Of a stretch of 49,141 nucleotides of DNA, positions 1-14,633 are shown piece by piece. A program made the translations under genes and the position numbers. The notes under the pieces were generated by a model, which searched no databases, was not told the DNA's origin, and saw only the letters and a list, made by a program, of their open reading frames with translations. Numbering within the stretch: position 1 is the stretch's first letter; the number at the start of each line of letters is the position of its first letter. This DNA comes from Irineochytrium annulatum (lineage: Eukaryota > Chytridiomycota > Chytridiomycetes > Chytridiales > Chytridiaceae): NCBI GenBank assembly GCA_027600665.1, contig JADGJL010000065.1, positions 1-49,141 on the forward strand, read 5' to 3'.

Positions 1-1
1 G

Positions 2-109
2 GGAGGGAGGCGGTGGGGCGTGAGTTCGCTTTATGCCGGTTTTAGGATGAGGGTGTTCGTCGCGGGGTTTGCGATGTTGCTTCGGGCCGTGGCTCAGGAT
101 TACGCATAG
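2..109 (+). CDS. Possible 3' end of an upstream gene (partial, unknown)
   Basis: Frame 2 is open from the left edge to a TAG at 107-109. It reads a short basic and hydrophobic stretch ending in AVAQDYA. An A/T-rich tract with TATAATAAAC follows the stop and could be part of a 3' end signal. The 35 visible codons are too few to identify a family, and an open frame of this length can occur by chance. The remaining bases to the proteasome gene show nothing I can name. Confidence 0.2.
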   Translation, partial: GGRRWGVSSLYAGFRMRVFVAGFAMLLRAVAQDYA

Positions 110-293
110 ATATAATAAACGAGCTGGTAAGTGTATCAGGCTTAGACTTTTGTTCACATCGTTGGAAGTGTCTCGCACGTTTTATTGGTGTGGTCCCATT
201 GCGATAAAAAGGTTGTCAACAACGGCTTGGGTGCAAAATCAAACGGATGCATTATCGCCATAACGACAGATCTTAAACCTGAGCATTTATTCA

Positions 294-1985
<1,692 letters not shown>

Positions 1986-2132
1986 CGGGAGTCAGTGTGG
2001 TAAAGCAACTAGACACATATCTTTGCTGCGGAATGACAGATTTGTATTTTGGTCACATCAATTAATGCTAGTCTATTACGTTTCAAAATACAGTACGTCT
2101 TCAGTCAAATGCCGTGCCTTTCACTTTCACTC

Positions 2133-3072
2133 TCAATCTTTTTTTGCGTAATAGCCGCCTCCTCCCTGGTATGCGTTCGCCCCTCCTCCCTGGTACGGGT
2201 TCACGCCTTGATCTGAGAAGGGCGAGTGCGGCGGGTTTGAGTAGGGCGACGGCGGCATCGCGTCCGACCCGGATACGTGGCTTCGATGCCGGTTATATGT
2301 TTGCGCGTCAGTGAACGTCCCGTTCGACGCGTTCGACGCGTTCGACGCGGGAAACAGGTCGTCTTTCCGGCCTACGATAAGGTTAAGAATTGTTTTAACG
2401 AGGTTTGACTTCTTCTTGGCCGGCCGAGACGCGTCTGAGGGCAAGTTAACGAATGGAACCCCAAAAAAACGAGGGCTTACCAAAAGACGGCAATGTGTAA
2501 TCGTTGGCGCTCAAGGAGATGAAGTACATGAACGGGACGAGCCAAACGATGAGACCGAAGAACACAGCAATCTCTTTGAAAGCGTGATGGTTTTGCGTAA
2601 AGTAGAAGAACCACACGAAGTGGTCGCAGATGACGAGAACTTGAAGATCTTCAATTCTAAGGAAGGCAAAATCGGTAACCAACCGCAGCTAAGTAAAAAC
2701 GTCGGATTTGTGATTTGGATATTCGGAAAATCCTTCAGCAACAGGTAATACACGCCGTGGCAGCCCAACGAGAACAAAATTCGCGGGGCGGGCAGTCTAT
2801 CGATGAGAAGTAAAAGATGGAAGCCGATTATGACCTAGTGTGCACTGTTCAAAACATTTAGCATCAAAAAAGGCAGCTCACATATGACGTGTATTTAATA
2901 ACGCGCTTGGTCATCACGGTATATTCCTCCACTAGCTCGGCCAGGTAGTACAGCCCGCTCTACAGTCGATCAGCGATCATGGGGTGCGGACAAGACAGAC
3001 CGCAAGGCATAATGTGATGAACAGGAACCCGAGCGTGCCCCCAAAGTACACAAGCAAGCTGAGAACCGTCAT
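2133..3072 (-). CDS. SVP26: SVP26/TEX261-family COPII cargo adaptor
   Basis: This is a four-helix ER/Golgi membrane protein. Family members (yeast Svp26, animal TEX261) load Golgi glycosyltransferases into COPII vesicles. Exon 1 (3072-3001) encodes a hydrophobic start, MTVLSLLVYFGGTLGFLFIT. A 41-nt intron (2960-3000) follows, then the family signature GLYYLAELVEEYTVMTKRVI. Next come LFSLGCHGVYYLLLKDFP and TNPTFLLSC, then ICDHFVWFFYFTQ, IVWLVPFMYFISLSANDYTL and LPSFG. The C-terminal tail after about residue 175 is soluble and low-complexity (NASNASN, NPYQGGGANAYQGGG) and ends AKKD with TGA at 2133-2135. That tail lacks a canonical KKxx retrieval motif. The gene diverges from ProRS with a 31-133 bp gap, depending on the ProRS start. 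Confidence 0.88.
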
Positions 3073-3103
3073 TGTGGACAGCTTTGTCGTCGAATTGACA
3101 TAT

Positions 3104-5693
<2,590 letters not shown>

Positions 5694-6590
5694 TTAATAA
5701 CAGTGGTCAATGTAAAGGAAGTAAATATTATAAATAGAACAATTTTTGAGGGCCTGTGCTCTTGGCTCAACTGTCGACTAGGTCATCAAAAAAAGAGAAG
5801 AAAAAGGTACCAAGGGATCTATGTAACATCCATTGAGATCAGGGAGTTAGCGGCACCTGTACAACGTCTTGCCTCGCGCTTCAGCACAGAGACCGTGCGT
5901 CTTTGAGGAGATGTTTTGCGGTCTTGAACGACGACGAAAATATCCTAAGGTTGATCGCCGCCATAATATCCCGTTCCACGACAGGCTTCTGCCTTCTTAA
6001 CAAGCACAGCTTAAGTTTTTAAGACCTTGGGTCCCATCGAATTTCCGTTCCGCCCTCAAGTTCTCGACCCTGATAGTGATATCAACGTTATTCAGCAAAC
6101 AGTAAATAAGCCCTTCTGTCGATGTAAGAATCGGACCTGTATCGTCCCAACAACCAACCTGTCGACAAGCCGATGCCTTGCGATAATAGCACTCACTCTG
6201 TAAGTTATTGAATACACCTAGAACGCCATTCCCTCAGTTCGTGAAAAGGAACCCTGACCTCACAACCTCATGCCACTGCGAGCCGGCGATGTTCAACGGC
6301 CTGGCGACGCGTCCTCACGTCGCCCGTGGCAGTCATGACGCTGGCCCCTGCCCAGCCCAAAGTCGCCCCCAAGCCCTGTCCGTGTATGCCCTTTTCGGCT
6401 AACATACTGTTTCGATCGCCCGCCCATGGCCCTCTGTCAACCTCCCGTCTACGACAGCCATACGCGCCAAGGAAGGAATCGAGGATATGTGTGGACGGAG
6501 CCGATTGATGGTTGGCGCGCGATTAAGGACATTAATTGTAGCGGCTTGACTCCGCGTTCGTCAAAGGCTTGATGCCATCATCTCATCGAA
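5694..6590. other. Intergenic region between ProRS and the phosphatase
   Basis: These 897 bases contain the ProRS 3' end and the phosphatase leader. Short open frames at 6208-6402 and 6326-6508 (+) have no recognisable motif and poor composition. If the transcript starts far upstream they could act as upstream ORFs. No RNA gene or repeat was recognised. Confidence 0.5.
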
Positions 6591-9233
6591 ATGGGCCAGC
6601 TTCTCAGCAGGGAGCGATCAGGCTCCACAGCTTCCGACGACCCGATCGTAGCCCTCCAGCACCGAAAAGAGCGCCAGCAACGTAATCACTTCTACCGGCT
6701 CTCGCTGCAACGCATTCCCGACCAGTCGATCAACTATGATCCGTCCCCATACTCTGTCGATCTGGGCTCCGCCGCCATATATCAAACGCCAATAGAGCAT
6801 TCATTCAATGGCGTGCCTCCGCTTCGGGTGGAGGTTGATTTGCCATCGGCGCACGACTCTCTCCCCACACGGTTCTATTCTCCCACAACGCCATTCGCTT
6901 TCCCGCTGGCCCCGGGTCTTGTTGAGGTCAACGGAAAGGAGTCTTTGGTGTCCGCGCAGCAGGATGCAGAGACTCCGGATGCTGGGGAGACTGCCTCCGT
7001 GCCGTCGGCCCAACCCGAACGAAGCGGAGACTCGCCGGTCGCCGTCACCGCCGCATTTCCAGGCGGCAATCAGGCCGCACGAGATACTGAAACCGCCATC
7101 GGCAGTCTCGAGCTCCCGCTGCAGTCAGAGTCGTCGACTACCAGTGGCGAGCAAAGGAATGGTGCAGGCGATGGTGAGTTTTGCGATGAGGCTCGCGCGC
7201 CTCTCAGAAGTTCACATGTTCTTTCCTTCATTTGATCGTTTTTTCTTTGTAATTGGGCGAAATTCTGATTTCTTTATCTACTAGCGCTCTTGTTGTTGCC
7301 AACACCTGCGACTTTGCTTAGAACGCGTGGTTCATTGGCTAGTCGTCGGTCCTCAGCCGCCTCGATATTTTCCAATAGTGAAAAGCCGGCCCTCTTTATC
7401 AGTCTTCCTACGAGTGTCGATACCACATTGTCCAGCAAATCTCAATCTATGCCTCCGACACCAGTAGGACCTCTAGCTCCCGTTTCTGGGGTCCACGGAA
7501 TGCGCAAAATGTCTTGGTCTCGGAGTGCTGCGCCGTCATCCCTCGGTATAACAGTTCCAACGAATCATCTGCAACCACCGCGGTTGAATCTTTCCTTCTT
7601 CACGAACCCGGCTGGCCTTATACCCGATTCGCCGATGTCTGCCGGCTCAAAACCCGGATCTCAGCTTTCGACAGCAATCATAACAGCTCTTGATCCCGCA
7701 ATCCTCCCGCTTTGGCTCGATCGATTGGCAGCGAAGGGACCTGCTAACGCACCTGCCTACCTCGATCGGCTTTATCGGACCATCGAAGATTGGGAGAACA
7801 GTCGCGCCCGACCCCTCTCTGCTACCCCGTCAACACCAACCGTCCCTTTCACTTTCCCTCCTCCAGCCGAAGCCTCGTCTCTATTCTTGACCCCCTCTTT
7901 GACACCTGCCATCACCTCCTCGAATCCGTTTTCTATGCGCGCCTCGTCGGAGCGGGGAAACCTGAGACGAAATCGTTACACGGATATCGTCCCGTACGAC
8001 CGCACCCGCGTTCCGCTGCTCCATCCGTCGCCCATCAAATCCAATGCACGCCAATCTCAACCCCCAAGACTAAGCGACTACATTAACGCGTCCTTCCTCG
8101 ACACGCGGCCGCTACCACAGCCGGATGGGACGAAGCCAACGCGTCGCTGCACCGGGCGGCAGTACATTTCGGCTCAGGGGCCTTTGGAGGAGACGGTGGG
8201 TGATTTCTGGGGAATGGTGTGGGACCGGCATGTGGGCGTGATTGTGATGCTGACACGGGAGGAAGAGAAAGCCAGGCCGAAATGTCATCGGTACTGGCCG
8301 GCGGACCCGGGGGAGGAGGGGTTGGAACGTGTGGGGAAATGGCGTTACGGGGATCGCACACTGAAGGTGCGCGTAACGAGCCGAAGACTTACCTGCAACA
8401 ACGACGTGGTTTTGCGGGAGTTGACAATGGCTCTCCATCATAGCGACGACGGAGAACACGAGGATGGTGACAGCGACGAGGCGTTTGCAGAAGGTGCTGA
8501 AGAGACGCGGGTCCTTTGGCATGTGCATTACCTTGGATGGCCAGATCACAAGAGCTCGAATGCAAAAGGCGTGCTTGAAGTGGTTGACCTAGCAAACCTC
8601 CTTCAGAAGAAGGTTGAAGGCGATTCTGGTCCGATGCTCGTTCATTGTTCGGCTGGCTGTGGGCGAACAGGGACGTTTTGCGTCATCGACTCCGTGCTCA
8701 TGCAGCTGGAAACTGGGATGTTTCTTTCGGACGACGGGGGAGCCACGGAGGATGTTTATACCTCGAATCAGTTCGCTCCGCCGATACCGCGTCGCCAGAG
8801 CTTCATAACGGCAGAGAAATTATTCCAAATCGAGAATCCGACCTCGGGCGACCCGGATGAAGCAGATGATCCCGTCTTGGCATGCGTGATGCGACTCAGA
8901 TCTCAAAGGGTGGCCATGGTGCAAACAATCGAGCAGTTTTCGTTCTGTTATGAGGCTATCGTGACCAGGATAATCGAATGGCTCGCTGCTGGACGCAAGG
9001 TTACTTGGACGCCAGTGGCAAAGCCTTCGCCTCGTCCGAACCTTCTTACTTCCGCCACATCGCCGAACGCATCCGCAGGGCATATGTCGTCAGCAAGAAG
9101 CGCTGGTGGATGGGGGAAAGGTCCCTTGACGTCTGTGGTGGAAACGTCGCCGGGTGTCCCGCCTACGCCAATGAATAATCCGGCGTCTGGTGTTGCATTC
9201 GATTGGGAAGCGGCTTTGAAGGGGAAAATTTAA
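6591..9233 (+). CDS. Classical protein tyrosine phosphatase with predicted N-myristoylation site
   Basis: This is a non-receptor classical PTP that removes phosphate from phosphotyrosine. Exon 1 is 6591-7173, followed by a 111-nt intron and exon 2 at 7285-9233 with a TAA stop. The protein is about 840 residues. The first 400 or so are Ser/Pro/Thr-rich and probably disordered. The catalytic domain has the YINASF block, QGPLEETVGDFWGMVW, the WPD loop (YLGWPDHKSS), the active-site loop VHCSAGCGRTG with nucleophilic Cys and Arg, and the Q-loop VAMVQTIEQFSFCYEA. All catalytic residues are present. The start MGQLLSRE fits the N-myristoylation pattern (Gly2, Ser6), which suggests membrane tethering. 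An acidic insertion (DDGEHEDGDSDEAFAEGAEE) lies just before the WPD loop. There is no SH2 or FERM domain. Assignment to a yeast Ptp/Pyp orthologue is not possible from sequence alone. Confidence 0.92.
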
Positions 9234-9395
9234 GCAGGACGGGCCATAGATTCCAAGTTACCATTCAATGCTCTATGTAATTTTAAATTATTATTTGTTT
9301 TATTATACTTGTAAGTTGTTGCATTGTAAGTACCGAATCGAGTGATCCTGAAGCCGGTTTGTCAACGACGTCTTTGCAAAAAAACTCGCCGAACC

Positions 9396-10384
9396 ATGAG
9401 GAACACCACGCTCTTCGTTGCTGGCATCTCCGCTCGCACGCGTGCCAAGGACCTTGCCTACGAATTCGAAAGGTTCGACTCTCGTTTCTCACCTGCCGTT
9501 GCGTGGACTTCCTCCCCACTTGAACCATCGAACCGTTGCGGCTTTCCTCGGACGAACGAACGGATTAAACGGGTTATTGCTGAGTTGCTTCCTCCTGTTC
9601 GAACTTCAACCGCTTGCATCCGTATCGAACCTCGAAGAGGCGTCAACTTCACTGCGGCGTTCGGCTCCGCTTCGGTCGCCTTTCGAACGCGGTTTAGTCG
9701 AAGTTCGGACCCGCCATCGTTTCTCACGAACGTACCAACCCGTTTAGGTATGGGCGATTGGTGAGATGCGATATTCCGGCGCCGCGGACTAGCTCTTCGA
9801 AGGCGTAAGTTGCTGTCGACCCCGCTTCATTTCTAACCGTAGCCATCAGCTACGCCTTTGTTGAGTTTGAGGATCCCCGTGATGCTGAGGATGCCTATCA
9901 TGAGATGCAGGGACGCAGGTTCGAAGGGTACCCATTGACGATACAGGTAATATTGTCTCCTGTTCCTGTACGTTCTTCATATATTTAATTTACTCCGTTT
10001 TAGTGGGCGAAGAATGCTCCGAGTCGTAGCTGGAGGTACGACAGCGGACGGGGCAACTCCCGCTCGCGCTCTCCTCCCAGGAGGGGCGGACGGTCGCGCT
10101 CCCCTCGTAGGCCGCGGTCGCCTTCACCCCCACGGAAGGAGAGATCGCCGCGCGGCCGCTCTCGCTCGCCCAGGCGGGAGGCTGACAGCGATGAGAGGAG
10201 AGTGGACGACGTGAAGACGGGGGACGTTCCTGGGCACGCTGAGGATGTTGAGATGAAGGATAGGAACGGCGCTTCCAACCATGATGATAGGAACGGGGCG
10301 AGCGAGAGGAGGGATGACCGCTCACCGGAGAGGAACGGCGGCAGGGATGAAGATGACGATCGCAGCCGTGACGGGTCCGACTAA
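9396..10384 (+). CDS. SR-family splicing factor (one RRM plus RS domain)
   Basis: This is an RNA-binding splicing regulator. Exon 1 (9396-9472) encodes MRNTTLFVAGISARTRAKDL, containing RNP2 (LFVAGI). A 275-nt intron (9473-9747) follows. Exon 2 continues the RRM (YGRLVRCDIPAPR), and exon 3 holds RNP1 as YAFVEFEDPRDAEDAYHEM. Exon 4 begins WAKNAPSRSWRYD and becomes an RS domain with RSRSPPRR, RSRSPRRPRSPSPPRK and RGRSRSPRR. It ends in a charged, Asp/Arg-rich tail with TAA at 10382-10384. One RRM followed by an RS tail matches SRSF1/SRSF2-class or plant SC35-like proteins. I cannot place it in a subfamily. The first intron is about six times longer than the others in this gene and stays open in frame (see findings). 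Confidence 0.87.
9473..9747 (+). other. Long first intron of the SR-factor gene
   Basis: The intron begins with GTTCGA and ends with TTTAG. At 275 nt it is far longer than its neighbours (about 45-50 nt). It has many TTCGA/TCGAA words and no stop in the frame of exon 1 until TGA at 9762-9764 in exon 2. Retention would therefore give a truncated RRM with about 95 new residues. Confidence 0.6.
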
Positions 10385-10842
10385 TGTTGAATTCTTAGTT
10401 TCCGTCGCAAGAACCTGTTGTTGGATTGCTCTACTTCTTATTTGCTCTATTGTTGTTTCTTGATTTCCTTTTCGTTTGGAAGTGATGTTATTAGTCGTTT
10501 GAGTTTGCCTGACGAACGATGTATGCTAAGCGTACAGATTGATTTTAGCCTTGGTGACATGTTGCACGGCTGTTATCTCTTGCTCTTTATGGCTTGTGAA
10601 GATTACGCAGCGGGAAGTGATCACAAATTATTAATAAATAAAATCGTGAGATGTACGTTGTTCCCGCACTTATCTGCCACAAGGAGTGGTTATCGCAGCG
10701 GGTGTGCGAGTGGCGAAGTTGAAGATATATATTACAAATTATCAAGCGAAATTTGAAGATACACGAAATGCACAGTAAAGCAATTGACAAGGAAAAAAAT
10801 TAACCATTACATAAAGATTGTGAACAAGTAACAAACATTGTG
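10385..10842. other. Convergent intergenic region (SR factor / SKN7)
   Basis: These 458 bases are A/T-rich and lie between two convergent 3' ends. I see no coding pattern. The tract AATTATTAATAAATAAAAT near 10625-10645 could be a polyadenylation region for the plus-strand gene. Confidence 0.5.
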
Positions 10843-13789
10843 CTACATCTCATAACGCGCCCTCTTAAACGCTCCGCTTGCATCCCTCTTCTTATCTCCA
10901 CTGCCGTCACCCCCATTTGCTATCCACATAAGCCCCGCATCCCCCAATAATGTGTCCTCGGCCCAGAGCTGGAAGTTGCCGTTTCCCGGACTGCGTACAT
11001 GGATGTTGTCCCGCATATCCTCGCCACCATTCCGTGCTACATCGTCGCCTTCATCCCCCATCTCCGGCCGGCCCGCCGAATTGATCGTGAGCATAGCAAG
11101 CAGCCGCTTCTCATCCTCCTCGTTCCCATCTGTCCCAGCCTTATCAATTGCCATTATCCCCGTCGAATCAGCTCCAGGAACCACCATTCCTGCGTCATCT
11201 ACCTCCTCAATTCGACCACGCAAACTGTTAAGCATGCCGTTGTTATCTACCCCGCCGCCGATGGTTCCGCCTCCCATACCGTTGCCACCCATCGGTCGTA
11301 AGACGCGAACGACTTCACGCTCCCAGCCGGCCACCCTGTTATTCCGCATTCCGCAATACTTCTCGATAACGCCCCGCAACATCTCCCGGTTGAAGGGCTT
11401 TGCGAGCGTATCATTCATACCTATTTCTCTGTACTGCATTCGATCGCGTTCTGTAGTATTGCTCGTCATCGAGATAATCGGAGTGAGCCGGTCGCTTTGA
11501 CGAATCGTTCTGGTGGTCATCAGACCGTCCAAGCGTGGCATCACAATATCCATCAAAATCAAGTCATAGCGATGCGGATTGGCGGTGATGAGATTCAGGG
11601 CATTGAGCCCGTCGACAGCGACATCAAAAGTGCAATTCAATAGCTTCAAAATCTTTGACGAGACTTCGCGGCAGATCGAGTTGTCATCAACAATCAGAAT
11701 TCGGGGTGTCGCCGGGGTTGACCCGCTTAAGTCTGAGGGCCAGGCTGATGGGTGCGCCAACATCAACCCTCGCGCATCCTCAAAGTCCGCGTTCCCCCGT
11801 TGTTGAGCCCGCTGAGCGTAGTTTTGATGTTGGAATGCCATCATATCATCATTCCGATGCGCACGATCGGACTGCAGGTCGTCATTTAATCGTTGCCGTT
11901 GAGACTGATGCTGAGAACTAGCGTGTGTTTGTGATTGAGGCTGCACCTTCTGCTGTGGGTAGCCCGAATTCGAATTGAAATCAAATAGCTTTAAATCAAT
12001 GCGCTCTTCGAGCGAGCTGGAGACAGATCCGTTGCTGGTGGTCCGTACGTGGGGAGGTGGAGCCGGGCCGAAGACGGGCGGGTCGGGCTGTGCGTGTGCT
12101 CTACCGTTGTTCAGGCCGGGTAAAGCCATGTCCGCGACGCCGGAAGGCCCGTTACGTAGAAACGGGTAAAGGTCCGCCTCGACCGCCCCTGGAAGAGAAG
12201 AAGCCCCGAGCGCCGAGTAGTTATCGAGGTCAAAGTATTTCGAGTTAAATGCGGTGCCGTGATCGTTGGCGTTGGCACTATTTCCTGGAAGTGATACGTC
12301 CGCGAGCCCGTTCCTATCCATTAGCTTCCGAATAATTCCCTCCTGATTCATGACCGTCTTCCGAAGCTGCATAATCTCGTTGACCATCAAGATGTGATGC
12401 CTGTTTAAGCTCTGCAGATGATTTGCGGTGTCCCCATGGAGTCTTGTGAGACCGTTTAGCTGGTCTTTAATTTCGACAATCGCCCGCGCATTCGCATCAA
12501 CCGCATTAGGATTAGTGTCACCGGATAAGTCACCGTCTGCGCCAACAAGCCCACTGGCAGCGGAGATCGGAGCGCCGGAAGACCCAGCGGAGTTACCGGC
12601 GGCTATCGCTGCGGGGGCTTTGGTGGCGGGCGAATCCTTCGAAAGTGGTGCGTCTTTAACAGCCTTCTTCGTTGACTTTCTTTTGATCGCATCCAACAGG
12701 TCCGTCTGATTATGCCGGAAGTTGGGATGTTGGAATTCCCACGCCTATTCACGTGATAAGCGCTCATAATTAAGAACTTTTAAATCCAACCTGCTCTCCG
12801 TAGTTCTTTTCGTCGCCGGATTTTATCTTGTGAAAGTCGTACTTATTCAACTGTCTTACAAAACTAGCGAAGTTGTTGTGCTTGAAATGCTTGGGTAGAA
12901 TCGTTCGCGCAAAATCCGACGGCTCCTTGACAACGAAAGAATCTCCCAAATCACCCCACGCAAGAATACCAGAAAAACTATCATCCTCAAGCATTCTGAG
13001 GCGGAAAGTTAGCTAAAACCGGCAAATTGTCCTCAAAGCTCACTTGTATAGCTTCTTAACAAAATCGGGAGCTCCTGGAGCCTTTTTGCCAGCGCCAAAC
13101 ATCGCGGTGTTTGTGGATGGGATTTTCTCTTTCTTCGAATCAGACTTCGGGTTATCAGTCGTTCCCTGCCCGAAAGTAGCCGCGACAACCTCCGGTGGTG
13201 AATCAACTCCATTGCCACCGCCTTGTTCGACATCATAGACATCCATAGGGCTCGGACCATTAACTCCAGAAGGCGCCGGTGCGCCGCCACCAACAGGCGG
13301 ACTCAAAGGCTGCGATCCATTGCCGTAGTAGCCATGGCCTGGCGGCGGGTGCTGATGCATAGAGTGTGAGATTTGACCCGGCGCTGTCGGCGTTGGGGGT
13401 GTTCCATGATGACCGTGTTGATGTGGCGGGTGAGGGTGCTGCCGCTGATCGAAGGACCTGTCCTGCGGATGCTGCTGTTGATGAGGGTTTCCGGGAGGGG
13501 CCGGCGCACGGGGTTGGCGGTAGTTGGTGTGCATAACCTGCTCCGCCGACGCATGCGAGGGTATAACGGTGCCTTGGTGATCGAGCTGCGGTTGACGGTG
13601 CTGCTGGTGGTACGGATATTGTCCCGAGTACTGCTGCGAGTATGGGTGGTGAGATGCAGCCACCGCGTGGTAGTTGCCGGGATGACCCGGCGGTGTCGAG
13701 TTGGATGGGTGGCCCATGTCGCCTCCACTGTCATGACCCATTCCATAGCGCGGGCCGGCATCCACTGGGCCGCTGGAGTAATAGTCCAT
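10843..13789 (-). CDS. SKN7: SKN7/Prr1-type transcription factor (HSF DNA-binding domain plus response-regulator receiver)
   Basis: This is a fungal two-component output factor linking phosphorelay and oxidative or osmotic stress to transcription. Exon 1 (13789-13044) gives about 248 residues rich in His, Gln, Pro and Gly, ending in PDFVKKLYK. Exon 2 (12995-12791) and the start of exon 3 (from 12744) carry the HSF-type domain: FARTILPKHFKHNNFASFVR, QLNKYDFHKI and AWEFQHPNFRHNQTDLL. A heptad-like region follows (TANHLQSLNRHHILMVNEI). The receiver domain has the acidic pair IVDDN, phosphoacceptor Asp in LILMDIVMPRLDG, SMTSNT and LAKPFNREML, so all phosphotransfer residues are intact. Introns are 48 nt and 46 nt. 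Total is about 930 residues. The long extension before the HSF domain is unusual for SKN7, where that domain is normally close to the N-terminus. Confidence 0.92.
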
Positions 13790-14102
13790 GCTGAAGAAGT
13801 GTCGTCCGCCGATCGATTGTCAAACAGGTTGAAGCAGGTGAAGCCAAGCGACGAGGCACTGAGAAGGGACGAAGACCCCTTTCACCGAGTGAATATTCTT
13901 TCCTCTAGTAACAAGAGTGAGGAAGTTTACCGCTCGCGTTTAATGAATTTACTTCGCAACCGTTCAACCTTTTCATATTTGAAAATTGCGAGTGGAAGTG
14001 ATGTCAGGCGAATGACGCGTCAATATGCGGCGAATGGTGAACCCCGGGACATCACCAACACGCCGCTTTCCAGCTACTGTAAAACACGCCAGGGTTCGCC
14101 AC
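13790..14102. other. SKN7 upstream region
   Basis: These 313 bases lie upstream of SKN7 and of the possible small gene at 14103. They should hold the SKN7 promoter. I recognise no gene here. An open plus frame at 14025-14102 precedes the candidate start of the small gene but has no helpful composition. Confidence 0.4.
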
Positions 14103-14374
14103 ATGATGTCGGGCGAGTGCGCAATGGATGCCCAAAATCCTGCCGGCCTGAGTTTACAAGCACTACGGTTAAGTTTTCTTCGAGAGCTTTGGGTTTGTAC
14201 CTTAGACAACGCTCCGCCTCAAAATCTTCCCTATCCGCTTGTTCAATTGCAAAAAATAAGTCCTGATCTGTTGGCGAACTTATTAGCTTAGAGTTCAGCT
14301 TGCAGGCGAACGCCCTCGAGCGTTTACGACGTGCTTTGTTCGAGACAATGTGCAATGACATTGAGAAGGATTGA
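14103..14374 (+). CDS. Small hypothetical protein with one intron
   Basis: I do not recognise this gene. Exon 1 can start at ATG 14103, 14106 or 14124 and reads AQNPAGLSLQALRLSFLREL then LPYPLVQLQKI. A likely 3' splice site (TTAGCTTAG, about 14288-14291) leads into FSLQANALERLRRALFETMC ending NDIEKD with TGA at 14372-14374. The two blocks are amphipathic helices and look coding, but joining them needs a non-ideal GTCCTG donor and a 32-nt intron. The product would be about 75-80 residues, which could suit a small helical complex subunit. No function can be assigned. Confidence 0.4.
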
Positions 14375-14435
14375 TTTGGGACAGACCTCAGGTTTCCATT
14401 GGTAGCCTTGGCGACAGGCCTATTGTTGATGTAGA

Positions 14436-14609
14436 GTCACGTCGGGAATATGGGAGAGAGAGATGGTTTAATACAGTATCATGCAGTTCCTCGCACCTGT
14501 GGAGTAGGTGCTCAGCCCAAGTGGCGCAGCGGTGGCGTGTCGAAGCCGTTGCGAGGACATCCTCCTTTTTTATCTCTCTCTCCCATATTCCCCAATCCCG
14601 ACAGGTGAC
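14436..14609. repeat. Nested imperfect inverted repeat with pol III-like motifs
   Basis: The left arm (14436-14464) and right arm (14572-14609) are inverted copies. They share GTCAC, TCGGGA and ATATGGGAGAGAGAGAT, with small insertions in the right arm. Nested inside is a second dyad, TCCTCGCA (14488-14495) with TGCGAGGA (14550-14557). Between these is TGGCGCAGCGGT, which matches a tRNA A box at 11 of 12 positions, and GTGTCGAAGCC, close to a B box. A short GAGGA/TCCTC dyad and six Ts follow. It could be a structured RNA gene, a MITE-like element or a decayed tRNA-derived element. A normal tRNA cloverleaf does not fit. Confidence 0.5.
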
Positions 14610-14633
14610 GTCCTAGATTAGAGCTGAGGTTCT

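Noticed and set aside
2325..2350. CRISPR-like repeat
   Set aside because: Three contiguous 9-base units without spacers, inside a coding exon.
11579..12250. Several plus-strand frames inside SKN7
   Set aside because: They overlap the receiver-domain exon, have no motifs and are composition shadows.
14513..14585. tRNA gene
   Set aside because: A-box- and B-box-like words occur but are only about 5 bases apart, and no anticodon arm or acceptor pairing can be drawn.
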